From: JAQGMV01 sp035525455
GTDB taxonomy: Bacteria; Pseudomonadota; Gammaproteobacteria; Burkholderiales; SG8-41
NCBI GenBank assembly: GCA_035525455.1
Contig: DATLEF010000145.1
Coordinates: 1 to 11,183 of the forward strand
Direction: 5' to 3'
DNA length: 11,183 bases
The notes under the pieces were generated by a model. The model searched no databases. It saw nothing but the letters and a program-made list of their open reading frames with translations, and was not told the DNA's origin. The position numbers and the translations under genes are program-made. Below are positions 1-7,136 of the stretch, one piece after another. Every line of letters begins with the position of its first letter. Within the stretch, counting starts at the first letter, position 1.

Positions 1-517
1 TCCACATCATCAGCAGCAGGAACACCAAACCCAGCGCACCGCAACCAACAGAAAACAGGCCGACCCCGCGGAGGCCGGGATATCTTCGGCAGCAGATGCC
101 CCACATGGCTGAGGCTCCGATAAGCGCAAAGAAGCCTGCGGCCGCTGAGAAGCTGTGCAGCTGCTGGCTGAGCGACTCAGGCGCGCCACAGCCCGGCTCG
201 CACGAAAACACGCCTGCGCTGATCCGCGCCAGTCCGTTCATGGCGAGCAGGATTGAGGCGATCGCTGCCAGGCGGTTACCTCGGAATGCGGCGTACAAGA
301 ATGCGGAAAAAGCCATGTGCATGAGTCCGGTCGGCACGAAACCGGCGTAGCGCATGACGAATTCGGTAGAGCTGCCGCGCTCGCCGAGCTCGCTGATGTA
401 CTGCGTGAAGTGACTGTATTCCGGTCTCAGGCTGCCGCAGGCGATTATCGTGGATGCCCACAAAAGCGGGGCGCACAGACCGCAAAGATTTCCGATTTTA
501 TGAAGCCTCGTCGCCAT
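1..517 (-). CDS. DUF998-like multi-pass membrane protein (3' end cut by window)
   Basis: The reading frame opens with ATG at 517 and stays open to the window edge, giving 172 residues without a stop; the C-terminus is missing. Five hydrophobic stretches are visible, at about residues 8-30, 58-78, 83-103, 120-142 and 151-172, so this is an integral inner-membrane protein. The motifs YSHFTQYISELGERGS (34-49) just after the first helix and RISAGVFSCEPGC (98-110) after the third match what I know of the DUF998 family, whose members have about six helices and no settled function. The start is well constrained: the preceding ten codons hold no ATG, GTG or TTG and the codon before them is the TGA of the upstream amidohydrolase, which lies in the same frame 30 bp away. 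An AAGG element lies about 12 nt upstream of the ATG, a weak ribosome site. It is probably cotranscribed with the amidohydrolase. The family call is from motif memory. Confidence 0.75.
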   Translation of the reverse strand, partial: MATRLHKIGNLCGLCAPLLWASTIIACGSLRPEYSHFTQYISELGERGSSTEFVMRYAGFVPTGLMHMAFSAFLYAAFRGNRLAAIASILLAMNGLARISAGVFSCEPGCGAPESLSQQLHSFSAAAGFFALIGASAMWGICCRRYPGLRGVGLFSVGCGALGLVFLLLMMW

Positions 518-547
518 GAACGACGTGCCAGGCCTTAAGCTCGGTCT

Positions 548-1780
548 TCAGCGCGGCGGCTTCGTGCGATCCACGGGCTGTCCGCGAAGGTACACCGCCG
601 AGATGCGCCGCGTGTTGGTGATGTCGTCGAGCGGATTCGCGTCGAGCACGATGAAATCCGCGCTCTTGCCGGGCTGGAGCGTGCCTGCATCCGCGATGCG
701 CAGGAACTCCGCCGAATTGCGCGTCGAGGCGACGATGACCTGCATCGGCGTCATGCCCGCGATCACCATGTCGTGCATCTCTTCGTGCGGTCCCCACGGG
801 CGGTTACCGTCGGTGCCCATCGTGATGCGCATGTTCGCCGCGCTGAGCTTCGCAAGGTTACGCGCCTGGATGGCGTAGAACGCCTGCGCGAGCGGGCGCT
901 CGACGTTCGCGGCCTGAAGCAGGTTGTACTCGTCGGGTGAGACGCTCGCCCGCATCCAGCTCATGTCCGTTTTCACGCCGCGGTCCGGAAGGTTCGGCGT
1001 GAGCACGAGATTCGGCCGCTCCTTCACCAGCTGGATCAACTCGTCGTCGATGTCCTTGTCGCGAACCCCGTGCGCAAGCGCGTCGACCCCGGCGCGTATG
1101 AGTCCTTTCGCGTCCTCGAGGTCGAAAATGTGGGCCGTCACGCGCAACCCGCGTTTGTGCGCTTCGTCGATGATGGCGCCGTAGAGCGCGGGACTCAGCT
1201 TCTCGAACTTGCCATCGCGCGTATCGACCCAGACTTTGACGATGTCGGCTTTCTGCGCTGCGAGCTCTTCGACAGCCTTGCGCGCGTCGGCCTCGTCCTT
1301 CACCCAGTACGGCGCGGTCGTGCGCCCGGGTTCCTGCATGGTAATGCCACGGCCGGCACTCAGAAACCGTGCCGCGCCGGGCGCGGGCTGGTTGCGCAAG
1401 TCGAGGAAATTGTAGCCGTCGGTGCCCATGCTGAGCGCTGCGCTCACGCCCCAGTACGCGCGCTCACGCAAATCGCGCATGGCGGACTCGCGCTTCTGGC
1501 TCAAGTGCACGTGCGTGTCGAGCACCATCGGCATCAGGGTCTTACCTGCAACGTTGACACGCTTTGCACCCCCCGGAAGGCGGACGTCGGCGCTCGGGCC
1601 GGCTTGAATGATTTTGTCGCCCTGCATGAGGAGGGTTCCGTTCTCGATGACGCGACCGTCGCCCAGGATGAGCCGCCCGCCTTCGAATGCCGTAACCACC
1701 TGCGCAGACGCAGACGGCATGAGGCCGATACACGCGAAATTAAGACATACCACTACCGCTACGAGCTTCAGCCAGTGCAT
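548..1780 (-). CDS. Exported metal-dependent amidohydrolase (imidazolonepropionase/prolidase-like)
   Basis: A 410-residue member of the amidohydrolase superfamily, probably hydrolysing a C-N bond (cyclic amide, dipeptide or similar) with a binuclear metal centre. The expected ligands are all present: HVH at H90/H92 after strand 1, K182 in DIVKVW as the candidate carboxylated lysine, H217 in TAHIF, H237 in LAHGV, and D324 in MGTDGN. The C-terminal GTLQPGKSADFIVLDANPL segment closes the small beta-sandwich domain usual in this group. Residues 1-26 form a signal peptide (basic start, hydrophobic core, ASA before Q27), so the enzyme should be periplasmic. I chose ATG 1780 because GGGGAG lies 6 nt upstream and the signal peptide follows at once. 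The frame stays open to 1969, but those 63 extra residues are Ser/Arg-rich with no family resemblance. It lies 193 bp after lysR and 30 bp before the DUF998-like gene. The substrate is unknown. Confidence 0.88.
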   Translation of the reverse strand: MHWLKLVAVVVCLNFACIGLMPSASAQVVTAFEGGRLILGDGRVIENGTLLMQGDKIIQAGPSADVRLPGGAKRVNVAGKTLMPMVLDTHVHLSQKRESAMRDLRERAYWGVSAALSMGTDGYNFLDLRNQPAPGAARFLSAGRGITMQEPGRTTAPYWVKDEADARKAVEELAAQKADIVKVWVDTRDGKFEKLSPALYGAIIDEAHKRGLRVTAHIFDLEDAKGLIRAGVDALAHGVRDKDIDDELIQLVKERPNLVLTPNLPDRGVKTDMSWMRASVSPDEYNLLQAANVERPLAQAFYAIQARNLAKLSAANMRITMGTDGNRPWGPHEEMHDMVIAGMTPMQVIVASTRNSAEFLRIADAGTLQPGKSADFIVLDANPLDDITNTRRISAVYLRGQPVDRTKPPR

Positions 1781-1973
1781 CGGGGTCTCCCCTATCAGGT
1801 GCGCGGTGCAACATAAGCCGTCAGCTGCGCGCCACCGCGAGCGCGAGCTGCCTGATTCGCTGCTGCGAAAGCATGCACTCGAACGACGCTTTGATCCACT
1901 GCGAGAGTTTTTACGACTTTCATTTGATTTTGGCGCTCGAAATGCTTGAGCAGATACGCAGTTGAACACCCCT

Positions 1974-2870
1974 TTACAGCTCGCGTCCTGCGCTGGATTT
2001 CAAAGCCTTGATCATGCGCCGTGCGGCGGGAGACAAGTATGCGTCTTCTCTATAGGTTGCACAGACGCTGCGCAGCCATACGAGCTCTTTCGCAGGGAGC
2101 TCTTTGATTCCGAGCTCGCGGCCTGCGGCACGCACTGCATGCCGCGACACGAAGCCGATCAATGCGGAAACGCCGATCAGCTGAAGCCGCAGCCTCGTAG
2201 AACGCGTTTCCACTGCGACGCGTGGCAACAGTAGGCCTCGTTCCTGAAACGCGCGGTCGAGCCAGGGCCGCAGCGGCACGTTTGAAGGCGGCAGCGCCCA
2301 GCGCTCTTCCGCGAGCGCGGCCATCGAGACGCGCCTTGTTTTTGCGAGGCGATGCCGGACGGACGCACAGACCACGAACTCGTCCTGAAAGATAGGCTCC
2401 TCTATCAGTCCGTCGCTCGGAAATCCGGAAGCGACGTTGAAGACCATGTCGAGCTCGCCTTTGCGCAGAGCTGGAGATGTCACGTCGTTGTCGGTTACGC
2501 TGATCTCCATCGTCAGCCTCGGGGCGTCCTTGATCACTCGTGCATAGGCTGCCGGCAATGCTTCCGCAAGCCCTGAGCCAACACCAATGCGCAAATGGCC
2601 GGCGGAGCCTTCGCTCAAGTCGGTCGCTTCCCGTGCGACGTCGGCCAGCGTCAGACGAATACGCTGCACCTGCGCGAGCAAAGCGGAGCCGACTGCCGTC
2701 AGCTCTACGCCCTTTGGAGTGCGCTTCACGAGCGTTGCCTGCAGTGACCGCTCGAGCCTCCGCAGGCTCTTGCTGAGCGCCGGCGGGCTCAAGTCGAGCG
2801 CTTCGGCGGCGCGTCTCACGTTGCCATGCTCGGCAATGACTGCGAAATACTCGATGTCCCGCAGTTCCAT
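1974..2870 (-). CDS. LysR-family transcriptional regulator
   Basis: A 298-residue LysR-type regulator of normal family length. The N-terminal winged helix-turn-helix spans about residues 1-60, with the signature RRAAEALDLSPPALSKSLRRLE (19-40; shown in pieces this is RRAAEALDLS and PPALSKSLRRLE) and the wing TPKGVELTAVG (51-61). The linker helix follows at about 62-88, then the effector-binding domain begins at GHLRIGVGSG (91-100), a periplasmic-binding-protein-like fold with the second lobe at about 160-265. The ATG at 2870 gives the usual MELRDIEYF start; a TTG at 2882 would add four residues. No clear ribosome site precedes either. The gene is divergent from Bug receptor 1 over only 67 bp, the classic arrangement in which a LysR protein controls both itself and the divergent target, so Bug receptor 1 is its likeliest target. 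The amidohydrolase downstream on the same strand may also be in its regulon. Effector unknown. Confidence 0.93.
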   Translation of the reverse strand: MELRDIEYFAVIAEHGNVRRAAEALDLSPPALSKSLRRLERSLQATLVKRTPKGVELTAVGSALLAQVQRIRLTLADVAREATDLSEGSAGHLRIGVGSGLAEALPAAYARVIKDAPRLTMEISVTDNDVTSPALRKGELDMVFNVASGFPSDGLIEEPIFQDEFVVCASVRHRLAKTRRVSMAALAEERWALPPSNVPLRPWLDRAFQERGLLLPRVAVETRSTRLRLQLIGVSALIGFVSRHAVRAAGRELGIKELPAKELVWLRSVCATYREDAYLSPAARRMIKALKSSAGREL

Positions 2871-2937
2871 AGTGTTAACCAATATTCATCGGACAGTGAA
2901 AGACAGAGCATTGCCGCGACCCGCCCCGGCTGTCAAT
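2871..2937. promoter_or_regulatory. Divergent lysR / Bug receptor 1 control region
   Basis: These 67 bp must hold both promoters and any LysR operator. On the minus strand TTGACA (2936-2931) stands 18 bp from AATGCT (2912-2907), a perfect -35 with a weak -10, placing the lysR transcript start near 2900. A dyad TTCA-N8-TGAA at 2885-2900 is a candidate regulator half-site pair, although the spacing is not the canonical T-N11-A. GTTAAC at 2874-2879 is a further short palindrome next to the lysR start. I see no convincing plus-strand promoter for the receptor gene. All assignments are inference from short motifs. Confidence 0.35.
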
Positions 2938-3915
2938 ATGCGCGGCATGGACGCGCGATCTGCACTGCAGCTTTGCATCTCCGCGGCTCTCGTTATGAGC
3001 GCCGCGAACGTTTCGGCGCAGAGTTACCCGATCAGGCCCGTGCGTATCATGACTGGGTCCGTTGCCGCGATGCCCGATGTGATCGCGCGTCATCTCTCGC
3101 AGCGCCTGAGCGAGCGCTGGGGACAGGGTGTGGTCGTGGAGAATCGGCCTCAGGTCACGATTACTTCAGGCGTCGCCGCGAAAGCGACACCGGATGGGTA
3201 CACGCTGCTGCTTGCGGACCGCACCTCCCACGTCGTAGCGCCGAACCTGCACAAGGATTTGCTGTACGACCCGATCAGGGATTTCGCACCGATCACGCTT
3301 GTCGCGCGTGCGCCGCTGCTGCTCGTAGCGCATCCATCTGTGTCGGCGGCAAATCTCCGCGAGCTGATCGCGTATGCGAAACAGCGGCCAGGATCGATCG
3401 ATTACGCGAGCGCCGGTCCGGGCACGGCCGTGCACATTACGACAGAACGCTTCAAGCAGGTCGCCGGTATCGATCTCATGAACGTTCAGTACAAAGGCGG
3501 CGGCGCTGCGATGGCCGCGATCCTGAGCGGGGAAGCGAAAGTCGGCTTCGCACTCGTACCAGTGGCTCTGCCGCACGTAAAAGTTGGCAAGGTCAAAACT
3601 TACGCCATCACCAGCGCGAAGCGCTTTACCGGCGCGCCTGACGTTCCGACGATGGCTGAAGCAGGGCTGCCCGGGTTCGATTCCGAAGAGCTGTGGGTCG
3701 GCATGTTCGCGCCTGTCCGCACGCCGCGCTCGCTAGTCGCGAAGCTGAACGCAGACATCGTCGATATTCTGAAAGCACCCGCAACGCGCGATGCATTGCG
3801 GGCGCTCGGAGCTGAGCCGGCAACCAGCACGCCGGAAGAATTCGCCGCCTTCATCGCAGCCGAGACCGCAACGCTCAAGAAAGTCATTCAGCTCGCCGGC
3901 ATTCGGGTTGAATGA
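2938..3915 (+). CDS. Bug/TctC-type periplasmic solute-binding protein, receptor 1
   Basis: A 325-residue tripartite tricarboxylate transporter receptor (TctC/Bug family), a periplasmic protein that captures carboxylated or related small molecules. A signal peptide covers residues 1-27 (VSA before Q28). Family landmarks follow in order: VVVENRP (65-71), ATPDGYTLLLA (83-93), the YDPIRDFAPITL block (110-121), VQYKGGGAAMAAILSGE (183-199), DVPTMAEAGLPGF (235-247) and STPEEFAAF (297-305). The first ligand loop is unusual: MTGSVAAMPDVIAR (38-51) stands where most Bug proteins have PFPPGG-x-x-D. The conserved aspartate is kept (D47) but the glycine pair is lost. ATG 2938 and ATG 2947 are both possible, giving 325 or 322 residues; neither has a good ribosome site. 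The frame upstream of 2938 is antisense to lysR and is not coding. No tctA/tctB genes are nearby, as is usual for orphan Bug genes. Confidence 0.9.
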   Translation: MRGMDARSALQLCISAALVMSAANVSAQSYPIRPVRIMTGSVAAMPDVIARHLSQRLSERWGQGVVVENRPQVTITSGVAAKATPDGYTLLLADRTSHVVAPNLHKDLLYDPIRDFAPITLVARAPLLLVAHPSVSAANLRELIAYAKQRPGSIDYASAGPGTAVHITTERFKQVAGIDLMNVQYKGGGAAMAAILSGEAKVGFALVPVALPHVKVGKVKTYAITSAKRFTGAPDVPTMAEAGLPGFDSEELWVGMFAPVRTPRSLVAKLNADIVDILKAPATRDALRALGAEPATSTPEEFAAFIAAETATLKKVIQLAGIRVE

Positions 3916-3945
3916 CGGACAGACACAAAGCCGCAGCGTGCGCTC

Positions 3946-4917
3946 TTAGTCGACTTTCGCGCCGGAAATCTTGACCAGTCTCTCGTACTTTTCGGAGTCC
4001 GTCTTCAGACGCGCGGCGAACTGCTCGAGCGTCATGTACATGGGGTCGAGGGTCTGGCTGCTCAGGTTCTTCGCGACATCGGGGTGCTCGAGCACTTTCT
4101 TGATTTCCGCATTGAGCTTTTCCACGATCGGACGTGGTGTTGCCGAGGGAACGAACGAACCTACCCACGCCGTGAAATCGTAACCCGGAACTCCCGCCTC
4201 TGCGAGTGTCGGGATATCGGGAAATTGCGTGGTGCGCTCGGCCGAGGACACGCCAAGCACCCGCAGCCGCTTCGTATTGAAGTGAGGTATGACCGCGGAG
4301 ATGCCTGTGATGAACGCATGCACTTCCCCGGAGACAAGCGCGATCACGGCCGGCCCGCCGCCCTTGTAAGCGACGTGCAGCATCTTCGTCTGCGTCATCT
4401 GGTTGAAGAGCGCCATCTGGAGATGCGTAAAGCTGCCGCTGCCCGTGGAGGCAAAGATCACCTGCCCCGGCCGGGCGCGCGCGAGCGCGATGAATTCCTT
4501 CACCGTCCGCGCCGGCACCGACGGATGCAGGACGAGAATGCCCACCTGTCTTGCCAGCGCGGTTACGCCGACGAAGTCCTTGAGTGCGTCGTACGGCAGC
4601 TTTTTGTGAAGCGCCGTATTGCCGACGTGGGTGGCGGAGGTGACAAGCATCGTGTAGCCGTCGGGCGCGCTCTTCGCGACGATCTCGGTGCCAATGATGC
4701 TAGATGCGCCGGCCCGGTTCTCGACCACGAACTGCTGGCCGAGATTTTCCGACAGCCGCTGCGACACGACGCGTCCGACGATATCGTTGGAAGCGGCCGG
4801 CGGCCACGGCACGATGACGCGAACAGGCTTTACCGGATACGCCTGTGCGTGCGCGACCGGCGCAGCCGCAAGCCCTGCAATCCCAGCCGCGACTGCGATG
4901 GCCGATCTCAGCTTCAT
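3946..4917 (-). CDS. Bug/TctC-type periplasmic solute-binding protein, receptor 2
   Basis: A 323-residue Bug-family periplasmic receptor. The signal peptide spans residues 1-24 (AHA before Q25). The mature protein starts with AYPVKPVRVIVPWPP (26-40) and keeps FVVENRAGASS (63-73), SAPDGYTMLV (83-92), YDALKDFVGVTAL (109-121), VAYKGGGPAVIALVSGEV (182-199), IPTLAEAGVPGYDF (235-248) and MTLEQFAARL (295-304), ending in KVD as many family members do. The first ligand loop reads PWPPAASND (37-45): the usual Gly-Gly is Ala-Ala, while the aspartate is kept. I chose ATG 4917 because the signal peptide begins there; a TTG at 4944 would overlap the upstream gene. There is no strong ribosome site, so translation may be coupled to the amidohydrolase, whose stop is only 19 bp upstream. 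This spacing implies one operon, so the ligand is plausibly the substrate, or a precursor of the substrate, of that enzyme. The gene converges on receptor 1 with 30 bp between stops and no obvious terminator. Confidence 0.93.
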   Translation of the reverse strand: MKLRSAIAVAAGIAGLAAAPVAHAQAYPVKPVRVIVPWPPAASNDIVGRVVSQRLSENLGQQFVVENRAGASSIIGTEIVAKSAPDGYTMLVTSATHVGNTALHKKLPYDALKDFVGVTALARQVGILVLHPSVPARTVKEFIALARARPGQVIFASTGSGSFTHLQMALFNQMTQTKMLHVAYKGGGPAVIALVSGEVHAFITGISAVIPHFNTKRLRVLGVSSAERTTQFPDIPTLAEAGVPGYDFTAWVGSFVPSATPRPIVEKLNAEIKKVLEHPDVAKNLSSQTLDPMYMTLEQFAARLKTDSEKYERLVKISGAKVD

Positions 4918-4936
4918 ACGTGACGGACCGCGCGCG

Positions 4937-6181
4937 TCACGCAACGACTGATATCTCGAGCTTCTCTGCTACGTTTACCTTTTTACCCGCGCCCGCTGCC
5001 TTGTCCGCTTTCTGAAAGTCGGCCTCGGTGAAACCGTAGAGATGCGCGCCGCCCATCAGAATCTGCGCGGCAGTCTCACGCGAACAATGACTCAGCACGT
5101 TGTTCGACACGTTCGGGAAGTTGGAATCGAAGTGCGGGTAATCGGTCGAGACGCACATCCGGTCTGCGCCGATCAAGCCCGCAGTCGCTTCGATCTCAGG
5201 CTCGCTGCCTTCCACCGCAGCCCAGCAGTTGCGACGGAAATACTCCTTCGGCGTGAGGCTGAGATAAGGTGCGTGCGACTCGCGAAACTGCGGATAGTCC
5301 CACTCGATGCGCGAGAGCAGCCCGGGAACCCAGGAGTTTTGAGCTTCGAGGAAGCCCACGCGCAGCTTGGGATGAAACTCGAACACGCCGCCGATGACCA
5401 TCGCGATCAGCGCCTGCTGCATCTCGATCCAGTGTGCGGCCACGTGGCGGTAGAACCGGTTCTCGCCGTAGAGCTCGATCATGTGCGAGTAGCGTGCGCT
5501 CACGCCTTCGTGGAATCCCCACGTGACGTTCAATTCTTCGTGCACGCTGTAGAGCGGGTCCCAGTAGTTCGAATGCCAGTAACGGCCGTTCAGCAGATTC
5601 GGCCGGATGAAGGACCCGACTGCGCCGAGCTCTTTCACGCACCGCACGAGCTCTTTGCATGCAAGATGACCGTCGTGCATCGGCAGCATCGCGACGAACT
5701 TCAAACGCTCGGGACAATACGAGCAGAACTCGTGGAGCCAGTTGTTGTACGCCTGGCAGACTGCTAGCGAGAGGCGGGGATCGATATCGTTGCGGCCGAG
5801 CAAACCCAGACCCATGGTGGGATAGAGCACGGCGATGTCGACGCCTTCCTCTTCCATACCCATCACCTGCGCTTCGGCGTTGTAATCGCGCTCGATCGCG
5901 AAGTCGAGTCGGTCGGTCTCCTGCAGGCGGGAACCCGAGAGCGGCGAGATGACCTGCGTCTTGCCGGAGCGCAGCCGCTTCCGGTACTGCTGGAAGTCCT
6001 GGTCGGACGTGGGCTCCCCGTCGATCAGGATGGTCCCCGCCGGGCCGCGATTGGGGCGGCCGTCCGCGCCGACTCTGACGCTGACACGGTCCCTGTATTT
6101 CGGGTCGAGGTACCGCTCGAACAGATCCGGCGGTTCCATGACGTGCATATCGGAGTCGACGAAGCGGAGACTGTCTTTCAT
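4937..6181 (-). CDS. Amidohydrolase-related protein, PF04909/COG2159 type (possible decarboxylase)
   Basis: A 414-residue cytoplasmic protein of the amidohydrolase 2 group, which includes ACMSD and several aromatic-acid decarboxylases. The N-terminal metal motif reads VDSDMHVMEPPDLF (8-21): D11 and H13 replace the usual H-x-H pair and E16 lies where an extra ligand is often found. H224 (WGFHEG), H250 (AAHWIEMQ), E279 (GFLEAQ) and D347 (STDYPHFDSNFPN) are the other expected active-site positions. At 414 residues it is longer than ACMSD (about 330), matching the long subgroup in which decarboxylase or hydrolase activity is usually only inferred. There is no signal peptide. The start is certain: AGGAGG lies 6 nt before ATG 6181. 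It is the first gene of an operon with Bug receptor 2 and is transcribed away from the class II aldolase. Decarboxylation of an aromatic or unsaturated carboxylate is my inference; hydrolysis cannot be excluded. Confidence 0.9.
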   Translation of the reverse strand: MKDSLRFVDSDMHVMEPPDLFERYLDPKYRDRVSVRVGADGRPNRGPAGTILIDGEPTSDQDFQQYRKRLRSGKTQVISPLSGSRLQETDRLDFAIERDYNAEAQVMGMEEEGVDIAVLYPTMGLGLLGRNDIDPRLSLAVCQAYNNWLHEFCSYCPERLKFVAMLPMHDGHLACKELVRCVKELGAVGSFIRPNLLNGRYWHSNYWDPLYSVHEELNVTWGFHEGVSARYSHMIELYGENRFYRHVAAHWIEMQQALIAMVIGGVFEFHPKLRVGFLEAQNSWVPGLLSRIEWDYPQFRESHAPYLSLTPKEYFRRNCWAAVEGSEPEIEATAGLIGADRMCVSTDYPHFDSNFPNVSNNVLSHCSRETAAQILMGGAHLYGFTEADFQKADKAAGAGKKVNVAEKLEISVVA

Positions 6182-6224
6182 TGGAAACCTCCTGGGGGAC
6201 AGGTGTTATGAAAGCGGTCAGGCT

Positions 6225-6253
6225 ACGCTATGCTTCCGCACGGGTAGTGTCAA
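6225..6253 (-). promoter_or_regulatory. Candidate sigma-70 promoter for the amidohydrolase / Bug receptor 2 operon
   Basis: On the minus strand a perfect -35 box TTGACA (6253-6248) is followed after exactly 17 bp by TAGCGT (6230-6225), which keeps the T, A and final T of the -10 consensus. Transcription would start near 6218, giving a leader of about 37 nt with the AGGAGG ribosome site. A weaker plus-strand pair, TTATGA (6206-6211) and TATGCT (6229-6234) also 17 bp apart, overlaps it and could serve the divergent aldolase gene; the two would then compete for polymerase. Confidence 0.45.
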
Positions 6254-6305
6254 TGCGCAGCGGGTCCCGGCCGAGGGGCACGGGCATGGGAGAGGGGAAC
6301 GCGTG

Positions 6306-7109
6306 ATGAAAAAGCTGGATTACCTGATCGCCGGTGGACTCACCTTGCTGCTCGCGGTCTTCGCGCCGGCTTTGGCGCAAACCGTAGCGCCAGTCTCCGC
6401 CGGCCGCGTCGATCTGAAGCTCATCGAAGATCTCGTTGCCGCCAACCGCATCCTCGCGGCGGAAGGGATACTCGACGGCTGGGGGCACGTGAGCGTGCGT
6501 CATCCCAACGACCCGAAGCGCTATCTGATGTCGCGCAATCTCGCCGCGGAGCTGGTCACGGGACTGGACATCATGGAATACGATCTGGACAGCGTGCCGG
6601 TTGATCGCCGCGGGCGCGACCTGTACAGCGAGCGTTTCATACACGGCGAGATCTACAAGGCACGGCCCGACGTCAACGCCGTCGTCCACACGCACGCGCC
6701 GCCGCTGATTCCGTTCACCGTCACCAAAGTACCGATGCGCCCGATGTATCACCGCGCGGCGTTCGTCGCGCAAGGCATACCCGTGTTCGAAATCCGCGAA
6801 GGGTTCGGCATGACCGATATGCTGGTCCGCAATCAGGCGCACGGGCAGGCGCTCGCGAAGTCGATCGGCGACAAGCCTGCGGCGCTCATGCGCGGGCACG
6901 GCGCCATCGTTGTCGCGCCGTCGCTGCCCCGACTCGTGGGTCGCACCGTGTTTCTCGTAAAAAACGCGACGCTGCAACAGCAGGCGCTTGCGCTTGGCGG
7001 ACCGATCACCTACCTAGACGCGGAGGAAGGGCGCCTCATCGAAGAGCGCGAAGGCTACGGGCTCGCGCGCCAGTGGGAAGCGTGGAAGCGCAAGCTGGAT
7101 ATGAAGTAG
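6306..7109 (+). CDS. Class II aldolase/adducin-family protein with signal peptide
   Basis: A 267-residue protein with the class II aldolase fold, the family of fuculose-phosphate aldolase, ribulose-phosphate 4-epimerase and some aromatic decarboxylases. The catalytic set is intact: E109 in YSERFIHGEIYKARPD as the likely acid/base, zinc ligands H128 and H130 in VVHTHAPPL, and the third ligand H198 in MRGHGAIVVA. WGHVSVRHP (59-67) is the usual substrate-loop motif. What is odd is the N-terminus: residues 1-24 are a textbook Sec signal peptide (MKK start, hydrophobic core at about 9-20, ALA before Q25), although family enzymes are normally cytosolic. ATG 6306 is supported by GAGAGGGG about 8 nt upstream; the frame reaches back to 5949 but there it is antisense to the amidohydrolase. 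The gene is divergent from the amidohydrolase/Bug operon and ends 27 bp before the convergent dehydrogenase. The reaction and substrate are unknown; an aldol cleavage or decarboxylation is what the family would suggest. Confidence 0.9.
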   Translation: MKKLDYLIAGGLTLLLAVFAPALAQTVAPVSAGRVDLKLIEDLVAANRILAAEGILDGWGHVSVRHPNDPKRYLMSRNLAAELVTGLDIMEYDLDSVPVDRRGRDLYSERFIHGEIYKARPDVNAVVHTHAPPLIPFTVTKVPMRPMYHRAAFVAQGIPVFEIREGFGMTDMLVRNQAHGQALAKSIGDKPAALMRGHGAIVVAPSLPRLVGRTVFLVKNATLQQQALALGGPITYLDAEEGRLIEEREGYGLARQWEAWKRKLDMK

Positions 7110-7136
7110 AGCCGTGGGGTGTCGTCTGGAGGAGGC

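Noticed and set aside
1070..1816. 248-codon plus-strand open frame over the amidohydrolase
   Set aside because: It is antisense to a gene with complete catalytic motifs; its Arg/His/Ala-rich content is typical of GC-rich shadow frames.
1781..1969. N-terminal extension of the amidohydrolase frame by 63 residues
   Set aside because: The extension is Ser/Arg-rich without family resemblance and would bury the signal peptide; ATG 1780 has its own ribosome site.
2587..2937. Upstream extension of Bug receptor 1
   Set aside because: It is antisense to lysR and precedes a clear signal peptide; no domain is recognisable.
3916..3945. Possible terminator between convergent Bug receptors 1 and 2
   Set aside because: The 30 bp hold no stem of convincing length and no T run on either strand.
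4084..4923. 279-codon plus-strand open frame opposite Bug receptor 2
   Set aside because: Shadow frame of a well-conserved receptor; composition is dominated by Arg, Asp and His with no motif.
5042..5767. 241-codon plus-strand open frame opposite the PF04909 enzyme
   Set aside because: Antisense to an enzyme with strong ribosome site and conserved active-site residues.
7110..7136. Possible terminator between the aldolase and SDR genes
   Set aside because: Only 27 bp, purine-rich on the plus strand, with no inverted repeat.
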